Positions 34,393-45,561 of a stretch of DNA of 64,000 nt are shown piece by piece. The first letter of the stretch is position 1. Every line of letters begins with the position of its first letter. The stretch covers positions 143,970,043 to 144,034,042 of the forward strand of contig OX578148.1 of the NCBI GenBank assembly GCA_951213105.1, in the 5' to 3' direction. The DNA is from Amaurobius ferox. Its lineage: Eukaryota; Arthropoda; Arachnida; Araneae; Amaurobiidae. A model generated the notes under the pieces. It saw nothing but the letters and a program-made list of their open reading frames with translations. It did no database searches and had not been told where the DNA came from. The translations under genes and the position numbers were made by a program.

Positions 34393-35175
34393 ATGACAGA
34401 AAGGGGTGAAATGACGGTAACGCCTACAAGTAGGATCCCTGGGATTATATCCTTGTTAGAAGAACTGAGCGGAAGCGACGAGAACGAGACCTCCATGTTT
34501 TTCGAACAGATGGAATCATTAAGCGAATTAACGAATTGGAATGATTTAGAAAAATTAGCAATTGTGAAATCCCGTCTGCGCGGAAACGCAAAAAAATTCT
34601 ACATCGGCTCAAAGGACTTGCGTAGCGAAACATCTTTCGAGACTTTCAAACAAAAATTTCTAGATTTTTTCACCTCCGAACCAAATGTCACTGCAAACCA
34701 AATTCTTTCTTCAACGGCTAAACAAACAAAGGGAGAAAGTACTAAAGAATTAGCTCACAGAATTACGACATTAACCTTAAACTACGTGGGCGAAACACAA
34801 CTTAACGAACATACATACGCAATTATGGCCAAAATTAGCTTAAGTAAATTTTTGGAGGCAGTTGAACCCGAATATCAGAAGGAAATTGTAAAAAACAACA
34901 ACAAGTTTTAGGGATGCGGTAAAAATTGCTCAGAATTTAGAAGCGGCCAATCTTACAACAATAACAGTTGATCTGAATAACATCTCCCAGTATAGCGACA
35001 TTCAAATACTTAAAAAAGAACAACAAGAATTTAACTCTAGCTTACTTGAAAAAATAACACAAGAAATAAATCATCTTAAAATTAGAGAAGACAAAAATAA
35101 TACTCAGATAACGGACACATATTCATGCCATTTTTGCGGTAAACTTGGACATTTTACACAGGATTGCTGGCATTA
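34393..35175 (+). pseudogene. Element B gag with CCHC zinc knuckle, one frameshift
   Basis: An ATG at 34393 opens a frame whose first 170 codons are rich in charged residues and contain AIVKSRLRGNAKKFY and LSSTAKQTKGESTKELAHRI, typical of the capsid-like core of Gypsy Gag. The frame meets a stop at 34909 in AAGTTTTAGGG; skipping one T of the T-run restores reading (DAVKIAQNLEAAN) down to a nucleocapsid motif CHFCGKLGHFTQDC at 35126-35167 (C-x2-C-x4-H-x4-C) and a stop at 35174. Gag would form the cytoplasmic virus-like particle and bind the element RNA. The single-base defect in a T-run could be decay or a sequencing error. Confidence 0.8.
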
Positions 35176-35238
35176 GATTAGAGAGAGAAATAAACAAACA
35201 CAAGTCTCATAATTTTTCGCGGAGGCCAGCAGAACATT

Positions 35239-36330
35239 ATGCGAGGACAAGGGAAATGTCCCCCATTCGTTAGGGAACAAGTTATGCGGAGAGGATCCCA
35301 AATACGACATACAACGGACCCCCAGATAGATTTTACCCCTCACGTACTCAAGGCTTATGTGGACGAAACTGTTAATGACCGAAGAATAGGAAACCGTAAA
35401 TATACATATTGGAATGACGAACGGAATTTTGAGGCCCCGCGTAACAATAATTTTCAGAGGCGAAAACAAGACAGATACAGATATACAGAAAGATTCGGCA
35501 ATGGCAAAAATGATTCTAGAAGAAATACAAATTTTAGCAGAAATTTAAACTAGAAGGGGAGATTGAGAATTATCGTCAACAAAGGCGTAGAAACGGGGTG
35601 CAGTCTCCTTTAAATCAAGTTAATAAAATCCCTGTTAGAGATAGAGAAGGCACAGTGAGTAATTCAGAAAAGGATCAATACATGGATAGAAACAATTCCA
35701 GAGAAGATAGAAATTTAAGGAATAGAGCAGAAGTTAGAGAAAGGAATGATACTCAAAATAATATAAGGAACGAGGGACAAAATGTTAGAAAGTACAATAC
35801 TCAAAATGATAGAGAAAATATTTATAACAACAGAATCCAAAACAGCGGAGAAAGAGAGGACAGGAAGGACAAAATTGAACTTATCACGTCAGTTGGAGAC
35901 GAATTGAATACAGAATTACCCACGGTAGAAATTAAATTTCAAAACACTGATACAAAAATTCTCTTAGACTCCGGCGCATCCATTTCGGTTTTGGCTAATG
36001 ACATTTTCGAGAAAATTAAGGAAAATACTGCGGTAAAATATGTTTCAAGAGCTGTAACAATCACGACTCTTTCAGGACACAACATCGATTATACCAAGAC
36101 TGTAGAAATTGGCTTCAAAATTAATAACCGAAAATGTAAACATATATTTTTTATAACTAGGTCACTTTTCCCTTATACATATAAAGGAATCCTGGGATAC
36201 GCCTTTATTCAAAAACATTCAGGGGTCTTAGACACACAGAGCAACGCATTAAAAATTGGTAACACAGAAATCTCCCTAAGCACCCGCAGTCAAAAATCAC
36301 AGGAGAATCAAATTCACAACACCGTACTAA
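35239..36330 (+). pseudogene. Element B Arg/Asn-rich linker and aspartic protease
   Basis: Two frames in different phases: 35239-35553, Arg/Asn/Tyr-rich and without a domain, and 35598-36330. The second has a very polar N-terminus (many R, N, D, E) and then a retropepsin-like domain: ILLDSGASISVLAN at about 35955-36000 with the DSGA active-site motif, a hydrophobic ITTLSGHNI stretch, and GILGYAFIQKH at about 36187 (the hG-D/Y flap-end region). The protease would mature the Gag-Pol polyprotein. The frame then enters the tandem array and stops at 36378 inside the first unit. In an undisturbed element this frame would continue directly into the region now found at 43767. Confidence 0.78.
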
Positions 36331-39300
36331 AACCTAACGTAACTAAGACAAACAGAAAGATTAAGTTAACGCCAAACTAAGACAAACTAAGACAAACAGA
36401 AAGATTAAGTTAACGCCAAACCAGGCTAAATCGATTTTTGTTATGCCAGAAATCGAAGTACAGGAAGGCACAGAAGTGTTATTTGAGCCGGCGGAGAAAT
36501 CATACTTAAATATGGAATATGGAGTTTACAAAATGACAGAGAAAGGCATTTGGATCAATGTAAAAACCTAACGTAACTAAGACAAACAGAAAGATTAAGT
36601 TAACGCCAAACCAGGCTAAATCGATTTTTGTTATGCCAGAAATCGAAGTACAGGAAGGCACAGAAGTGTTATTTGAGCCGGCGGAGAAATCATACTTAAA
36701 TATGGAATATGGAGTTTACAAAATGACAGAGAAAGGCATTTGGATCAATGTAAAAACCTAACGTAACTAAGACAAACAGAAAGATTAAGTTAACGCCAAA
36801 CCAGGCTAAATCGATTTTTGTTATGCCAGAAATCGAAGTACAGGAAGGCACAGAAGTGTTATTTGAGCCGGCGGAGAAATCATACTTAAATATGGAATAT
36901 GGAGTTTACAAAATGACAGAGAAAGGCATTTGGATCAATGTAAAAACCTAACGTAACTAAGACAAACAGAAAGATTAAGTTAACGCCAAACCAGGCTAAA
37001 TCGATTTTTGTTATGCCAGAAATCGAAGTACAGGAAGGCACAGAAGTGTTATTTGAGCCGGCGGAGAAATCATACTTAAATATGGAATATGGAGTTTACA
37101 AAATGACAGAGAAAGGCATTTGGATCAATGTAAAAACCTAACGTAACTAAGACAAACAGAAAGATTAAGTTAACGCCAAACCAGGCTAAATCGATTTTTG
37201 TTATGCCAGAAATCGAAGTACAGGAAGGCACAGAAGTGTTATTTGAGCCGGCGGAGAAATCATACTTAAATATGGAATATGGAGTTTACAAAATGACAGA
37301 GAAAGGCATTTGGATCAATGTAAAAACCTAACGTAACTAAGACAAACAGAAAGATTAAGTTAACGCCAAACCAGGCTAAATCGATTTTTGTTATGCCAGA
37401 AATCGAAGTACAGGAAGGCACAGAAGTGTTATTTGAGCCGGCGGAGAAATCATACTTAAATATGGAATATGGAGTTTACAAAATGACAGAGAAAGGCATT
37501 TGGATCAATGTAAAAACCTAACGTAACTAAGACAAACAGAAAGATTAAGTTAACGCCAAACCAGGCTAAATCGATTTTTGTTATGCCAGAAATCGAAGTA
37601 CAGGAAGGCACAGAAGTGTTATTTGAGCCGGCGGAGAAATCATACTTAAATATGGAATATGGAGTTTACAAAATGACAGAGAAAGGCATTTGGATCAATG
37701 TAAAAACCTAACGTAACTAAGACAAACAGAAAGATTAAGTTAACGCCAAACCAGGCTAAATCGATTTTTGTTATGCCAGAAATCGAAGTACAGGAAGGCA
37801 CAGAAGTGTTATTTGAGCCGGCGGAGAAATCATACTTAAATATGGAATATGGAGTTTACAAAATGACAGAGAAAGGCATTTGGATCAATGTAAAAACCTA
37901 ACGTAACTAAGACAAACAGAAAGATTAAGTTAACGCCAAACTAAGACAAACTAAGACAAACAGAAAGATTAAGTTAACGCCAAACCAGGCTAAATCGATT
38001 TTTGTTATGCCAGAAATCGAAGTACAGGAAGGCACAGAAGTGTTATTTGAGCCGGCGGAGAAATCATACTTAAATATGGAATATGGAGTTTACAAAATGA
38101 CAGAGAAAGGCATTTGGATCAATGTAAAAACCTAACGTAACTAAGACAAACAGAAAGATTAAGTTAACGCCAAACCAGGCTAAATCGATTTTTGTTATGC
38201 CAGAAATCGAAGTACAGGAAGGCACAGAAGTGTTATTTGAGCCGGCGGAGAAATCATACTTAAATATGGAATATGGAGTTTACAAAATGACAGAGAAAGG
38301 CATTTGGATCAATGTAAAAACCTAACGTAACTAAGACAAACAGAAAGATTAAGTTAACGCCAAACCAGGCTAAATCGATTTTTGTTATGCCAGAAATCGA
38401 AGTACAGGAAGGCACAGAAGTGTTATTTGAGCCGGCGGAGAAATCATACTTAAATATGGAATATGGAGTTTACAAAATGACAGAGAAAGGCATTTGGATC
38501 AATGTAAAAACCTAACGTAACTAAGACAAACAGAAAGATTAAGTTAACGCCAAACCAGGCTAAATCGATTTTTGTTATGCCAGAAATCGAAGTACAGGAA
38601 GGCACAGAAGTGTTATTTGAGCCGGCGGAGAAATCATACTTAAATATGGAATATGGAGTTTACAAAATGACAGAGAAAGGCATTTGGATCAATGTAAAAA
38701 CCTAACGTAACTAAGACAAACAGAAAGATTAAGTTAACGCCAAACCAGGCTAAATCGATTTTTGTTATGCCAGAAATCGAAGTACAGGAAGGCACAGAAG
38801 TGTTATTTGAGCCGGCGGAGAAATCATACTTAAATATGGAATATGGAGTTTACAAAATGACAGAGAAAGGCATTTGGATCAATGTAAAAACCTAACGTAA
38901 CTAAGACAAACAGAAAGATTAAGTTAACGCCAAACCAGGCTAAATCGATTTTTGTTATGCCAGAAATCGAAGTACAGGAAGGCACAGAAGTGTTATTTGA
39001 GCCGGCGGAGAAATCATACTTAAATATGGAATATGGAGTTTACAAAATGACAGAGAAAGGCATTTGGATCAATGTAAAAACCTAACGTAACTAAGACAAA
39101 CAGAAAGATTAAGTTAACGCCAAACCAGGCTAAATCGATTTTTGTTATGCCAGAAATCGAAGTACAGGAAGGCACAGAAGTGTTATTTGAGCCGGCGGAG
39201 AAATCATACTTAAATATGGAATATGGAGTTTACAAAATGACAGAGAAAGGCATTTGGATCAATGTAAAAACCTAACGTAACTAAGACAAACAGAAAGATT

Positions 39301-42300
39301 AAGTTAACGCCAAACTAAGACAAACTAAGACAAACAGAAAGATTAAGTTAACGCCAAACCAGGCTAAATCGATTTTTGTTATGCCAGAAATCGAAGTACA
39401 GGAAGGCACAGAAGTGTTATTTGAGCCGGCGGAGAAATCATACTTAAATATGGAATATGGAGTTTACAAAATGACAGAGAAAGGCATTTGGATCAATGTA
39501 AAAACCTAACGTAACTAAGACAAACAGAAAGATTAAGTTAACGCCAAACCAGGCTAAATCGATTTTTGTTATGCCAGAAATCGAAGTACAGGAAGGCACA
39601 GAAGTGTTATTTGAGCCGGCGGAGAAATCATACTTAAATATGGAATATGGAGTTTACAAAATGACAGAGAAAGGCATTTGGATCAATGTAAAAACCTAAC
39701 GTAACTAAGACAAACAGAAAGATTAAGTTAACGCCAAACCAGGCTAAATCGATTTTTGTTATGCCAGAAATCGAAGTACAGGAAGGCACAGAAGTGTTAT
39801 TTGAGCCGGCGGAGAAATCATACTTAAATATGGAATATGGAGTTTACAAAATGACAGAGAAAGGCATTTGGATCAATGTAAAAACCTAACGTAACTAAGA
39901 CAAACAGAAAGATTAAGTTAACGCCAAACTAAGACAAACTAAGACAAACAGAAAGATTAAGTTAACGCCAAACCAGGCTAAATCGATTTTTGTTATGCCA
40001 GAAATCGAAGTACAGGAAGGCACAGAAGTGTTATTTGAGCCGGCGGAGAAATCATACTTAAATATGGAATATGGAGTTTACAAAATGACAGAGAAAGGCA
40101 TTTGGATCAATGTAAAAACCTAACGTAACTAAGACAAACAGAAAGATTAAGTTAACGCCAAACTAAGACAAACTAAGACAAACAGAAAGATTAAGTTAAC
40201 GCCAAACCAGGCTAAATCGATTTTTGTTATGCCAGAAATCGAAGTACAGGAAGGCACAGAAGTGTTATTTGAGCCGGCGGAGAAATCATACTTAAATATG
40301 GAATATGGAGTTTACAAAATGACAGAGAAAGGCATTTGGATCAATGTAAAAACCTAACGTAACTAAGACAAACAGAAAGATTAAGTTAACGCCAAACTAA
40401 GACAAACTAAGACAAACAGAAAGATTAAGTTAACGCCAAACCAGGCTAAATCGATTTTTGTTATGCCAGAAATCGAAGTACAGGAAGGCACAGAAGTGTT
40501 ATTTGAGCCGGCGGAGAAATCATACTTAAATATGGAATATGGAGTTTACAAAATGACAGAGAAAGGCATTTGGATCAATGTAAAAACCTAACGTAACTAA
40601 GACAAACAGAAAGATTAAGTTAACGCCAAACCAGGCTAAATCGATTTTTGTTATGCCAGAAATCGAAGTACAGGAAGGCACAGAAGTGTTATTTGAGCCG
40701 GCGGAGAAATCATACTTAAATATGGAATATGGAGTTTACAAAATGACAGAGAAAGGCATTTGGATCAATGTAAAAACCTAACGTAACTAAGACAAACAGA
40801 AAGATTAAGTTAACGCCAAACCAGGCTAAATCGATTTTTGTTATGCCAGAAATCGAAGTACAGGAAGGCACAGAAGTGTTATTTGAGCCGGCGGAGAAAT
40901 CATACTTAAATATGGAATATGGAGTTTACAAAATGACAGAGAAAGGCATTTGGATCAATGTAAAAACCTAACGTAACTAAGACAAACAGAAAGATTAAGT
41001 TAACGCCAAACCAGGCTAAATCGATTTTTGTTATGCCAGAAATCGAAGTACAGGAAGGCACAGAAGTGTTATTTGAGCCGGCGGAGAAATCATACTTAAA
41101 TATGGAATATGGAGTTTACAAAATGACAGAGAAAGGCATTTGGATCAATGTAAAAACCTAACGTAACTAAGACAAACAGAAAGATTAAGTTAACGCCAAA
41201 CCAGGCTAAATCGATTTTTGTTATGCCAGAAATCGAAGTACAGGAAGGCACAGAAGTGTTATTTGAGCCGGCGGAGAAATCATACTTAAATATGGAATAT
41301 GGAGTTTACAAAATGACAGAGAAAGGCATTTGGATCAATGTAAAAACCTAACGTAACTAAGACAAACAGAAAGATTAAGTTAACGCCAAACCAGGCTAAA
41401 TCGATTTTTGTTATGCCAGAAATCGAAGTACAGGAAGGCACAGAAGTGTTATTTGAGCCGGCGGAGAAATCATACTTAAATATGGAATATGGAGTTTACA
41501 AAATGACAGAGAAAGGCATTTGGATCAATGTAAAAACCTAACGTAACTAAGACAAACAGAAAGATTAAGTTAACGCCAAACTAAGACAAACTAAGACAAA
41601 CAGAAAGATTAAGTTAACGCCAAACCAGGCTAAATCGATTTTTGTTATGCCAGAAATCGAAGTACAGGAAGGCACAGAAGTGTTATTTGAGCCGGCGGAG
41701 AAATCATACTTAAATATGGAATATGGAGTTTACAAAATGACAGAGAAAGGCATTTGGATCAATGTAAAAACCTAACGTAACTAAGACAAACAGAAAGATT
41801 AAGTTAACGCCAAACCAGGCTAAATCGATTTTTGTTATGCCAGAAATCGAAGTACAGGAAGGCACAGAAGTGTTATTTGAGCCGGCGGAGAAATCATACT
41901 TAAATATGGAATATGGAGTTTACAAAATGACAGAGAAAGGCATTTGGATCAATGTAAAAACCTAACGTAACTAAGACAAACAGAAAGATTAAGTTAACGC
42001 CAAACCAGGCTAAATCGATTTTTGTTATGCCAGAAATCGAAGTACAGGAAGGCACAGAAGTGTTATTTGAGCCGGCGGAGAAATCATACTTAAATATGGA
42101 ATATGGAGTTTACAAAATGACAGAGAAAGGCATTTGGATCAATGTAAAAACCTAACGTAACTAAGACAAACAGAAAGATTAAGTTAACGCCAAACCAGGC
42201 TAAATCGATTTTTGTTATGCCAGAAATCGAAGTACAGGAAGGCACAGAAGTGTTATTTGAGCCGGCGGAGAAATCATACTTAAATATGGAATATGGAGTT

Positions 42301-43885
42301 TACAAAATGACAGAGAAAGGCATTTGGATCAATGTAAAAACCTAACGTAACTAAGACAAACAGAAAGATTAAGTTAACGCCAAACCAGGCTAAATCGATT
42401 TTTGTTATGCCAGAAATCGAAGTACAGGAAGGCACAGAAGTGTTATTTGAGCCGGCGGAGAAATCATACTTAAATATGGAATATGGAGTTTACAAAATGA
42501 CAGAGAAAGGCATTTGGATCAATGTAAAAACCTAACGTAACTAAGACAAACAGAAAGATTAAGTTAACGCCAAACTAAGACAAACTAAGACAAACAGAAA
42601 GATTAAGTTAACGCCAAACCAGGCTAAATCGATTTTTGTTATGCCAGAAATCGAAGTACAGGAAGGCACAGAAGTGTTATTTGAGCCGGCGGAGAAATCA
42701 TACTTAAATATGGAATATGGAGTTTACAAAATGACAGAGAAAGGCATTTGGATCAATGTAAAAACCTAACGTAACTAAGACAAACAGAAAGATTAAGTTA
42801 ACGCCAAACTAAGACAAACTAAGACAAACAGAAAGATTAAGTTAACGCCAAACCAGGCTAAATCGATTTTTGTTATGCCAGAAATCGAAGTACAGGAAGG
42901 CACAGAAGTGTTATTTGAGCCGGCGGAGAAATCATACTTAAATATGGAATATGGAGTTTACAAAATGACAGAGAAAGGCATTTGGATCAATGTAAAAACC
43001 TAACGTAACTAAGACAAACAGAAAGATTAAGTTAACGCCAAACTAAGACAAACTAAGACAAACAGAAAGATTAAGTTAACGCCAAACCAGGCTAAATCGA
43101 TTTTTGTTATGCCAGAAATCGAAGTACAGGAAGGCACAGAAGTGTTATTTGAGCCGGCGGAGAAATCATACTTAAATATGGAATATGGAGTTTACAAAAT
43201 GACAGAGAAAGGCATTTGGATCAATGTAAAAACCTAACGTAACTAAGACAAACAGAAAGATTAAGTTAACGCCAAACTAAGACAAACTAAGACAAACAGA
43301 AAGATTAAGTTAACGCCAAACCAGGCTAAATCGATTTTTGTTATGCCAGAAATCGAAGTACAGGAAGGCACAGAAGTGTTATTTGAGCCGGCGGAGAAAT
43401 CATACTTAAATATGGAATATGGAGTTTACAAAATGACAGAGAAAGGCATTTGGATCAATGTAAAAACCTAACGTAACTAAGACAAACAGAAAGATTAAGT
43501 TAACGCCAAACCAGGCTAAATCGATTTTTGTTATGCCAGAAATCGAAGTACAGGAAGGCACAGAAGTGTTATTTGAGCCGGCGGAGAAATCATACTTAAA
43601 TATGGAATATGGAGTTTACAAAATGACAGAGAAAGGCATTTGGATCAATGTAAAAACCTAACGTAACTAAGACAAACAGAAAGATTAAGTTAACGCCAAA
43701 CTAAGACAAACTAAGACAAACAGAAAGATTAAGTTAACGCCAAACCAGGCTAAATCGATTTTTGTTATGCCAGAAATCGAAGTACAGGAAGGCACAGAAG
43801 TGTTATTTGAGCCGGCGGAGAAATCATACTTAAATATGGAATATGGAGTTTACAAAATGACAGAGAAAGGCATTTGGATCAATGT
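36327..43885 (+). repeat. 37-unit tandem array of a pol segment (190/234 bp units)
   Basis: Unit junctions (TAAAAACCTAACG) lie at 36561, 36751, 36941, 37131 and so on to 43651, with the last unit ending at 43885. Spacing is either 190 bp (25 units, type A) or 234 bp (12 units, type B). B differs by one 44-bp internal duplication of the ACTAAGACAAACAG...GTTAACGCC part. Order from the left: B AAAAAAA B AAAAAA B AA BBB AAAAA B AAAA BBBB A B. The unit is Gypsy coding sequence between protease and RT (VMPEIEVQEGTEVLFEPAEK in one frame), and each unit ends in a stop because 190 is not a multiple of three. By eye I found no substitution between units. The founding junction joins GTAAAA(A) and TAAAACC, so about 5 bp of microhomology. 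Confidence 0.97.
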
Positions 43886-45561
43886 AAAAAATACCACTCA
43901 ATCAGATATAACGTTAAATAAAAACATGATTTTAGGGTCGCTATCTGAACAATTTGAAATTCAACAGGATCAAAATACAGGAAATAACGAAAAATTACAG
44001 GACCATACAGAGATAATAAATTTAATACAAGCGACACCGGAAATTTTAGAACAGAGGAGGCGAGGCATTAAACCTGACGAGTTCAATCTACAACATATGA
44101 ACGGAGACATGAAACAGGACTTCCAGGGATTTTTAGTACAGTACGCGGACATTTTTTCGAAAAAAAATTCAACAATAGGAGCTACGGACATAATCCAACC
44201 CAATATCGAGTTAACACATAACCACGCGATTAAATCCAGACCATACGACATCCCATATTCACTGCAAAATACTGCAAAAGCCCAGTTAAAAGATTTAGAG
44301 CAGGTAGGAATTATTGCAAAAACACAATCCAAATACGCCTGTCCAATGTTACTCGTAAAAAAGAAAAACGGAGAGCATAGATTATGCTTAGACCTCAGAC
44401 TAATAAATAATATTTCAACTATATTTAATTATAATATTCCCAAAATTAACGACATCATAACAAAATTATCAGGATTCAGATATTTTTCCAAATTAGACTT
44501 TAACAGCGCGTTTAATCAGGTGGTACTAAATCCAAGCGCACAAGACATTTTTTTTCACTACACTTTGGGGAAATTTTAAATACAATAGGATGGTGTTCGG
44601 CCACATAAGTTCGGCACCTATTTTTCAAAATATAATGGATATTGTTTTGGGGGATTTATACGAAGAAAACGTTCTGGCCTATATCGATGATATTATTCTA
44701 CCAGCCGATTCATACGAAGATATGAAAAGAAAATTACAACTAGTATTTAAAAGACTCAAAGAACACAATTTAACGCTATCACCGAATAAATGTGACTTCT
44801 TTCTACATAAAATTAATTACCTGGGGTATGAAATTACAGATAAAGGGATAAGTCCAACGGACAGCAATATTACAAAAATTACATCTTTCCCGGTCCCCAA
44901 AACCCCGAGAAAATTAAAAAGATCCCTCGGAGTGTGCAATTTTTACAGAAATTCAATTAAGGATTACGCACAGATAACTGCAATATTGTCAGACTTAACA
45001 CAAAAAGATAAGAAATTTCATCGGAACTCAGAACACGAAAACGCATTTCAAAAATTGCAGGACTGTTTTTTTGAAAAACCCATTTTAATACAACCGAACT
45101 TTAACCATGACTTCTTCCTGAACACCGATGCCAGCCTTGTGTCTCTCAGCGCAGTTTTGCTACAGAAAAGAGATGAGATTTTAAAACCCATAGCTTATTG
45201 TAGTAGAAAATTAAATACACAAGAGCAGAAATATCCGGCAGTGAAAACGGAACTCCTCGCCATTCATCAGAGGATTCAATTTTTCAGAAATTTTCTTTAC
45301 GGTCGAGAATTTTTTATTTTGTCCGATCACCGGTCCTTAGGGGATTATTTAAAAATGCAAAATCCGCCAACTATTATGCAAAGGTGGGCTCTCGAGATAG
45401 CTGAATATAAATTTAAATTTATCCATCTCCCAGGGAAAGAGAACGTTCTGGCCGATTATTTAAGTCCGGCAGATTTTTCAAACAACCGCGACGCGAGAAG
45501 AGATGCGTCGCGGTTGTTCGAAAAACAAGCTGGTCGCACTAGCCCGACGCAGGGGAGATGA
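43767..45561 (+). pseudogene. Element B reverse transcriptase and RNase H, one frameshift
   Basis: From an ATG in the last array unit the frame covers a protease-RT linker, then RT: VGIIAKTQSKYACPMLLVKK (about 44309-44365), HRLCLDLRLINN (RT motif with catalytic Asp, about 44375-44410) and FSKLDFNSAFNQV (about 44486-44525). A stop at 44577 falls in GGGAAATTTTAAATAC, where dropping one T restores KYNRM. The next frame carries YIDD (44680-44691), LTLSPNKCDFF and YLGYEI, then Gypsy RNase H: NTDAS (about 45121), AYCSRKLNTQEQKYP and DHRSLG, ending near LPGKENVLADYLS. Two of the three RT Asp positions and YIDD are intact. The frame runs into the hairpin at 45474 and ends at 45561. Confidence 0.88.
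45474..45525. repeat. GC-rich 21-bp hairpin between RNase H and integrase
   Basis: TTTTTCAAACAACCGCGACGC (left arm 45474-45494, 21 nt with one G:T-type mismatch) pairs with the right arm 45505-45525 across the loop GAGAAGAGAT. It lies where the RNase H frame ends and a frame in the +1 phase takes over (45503 onward). It is much more GC-rich than the surrounding pol. Either a small foldback insertion or an RNA structure of the element. Confidence 0.85.
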
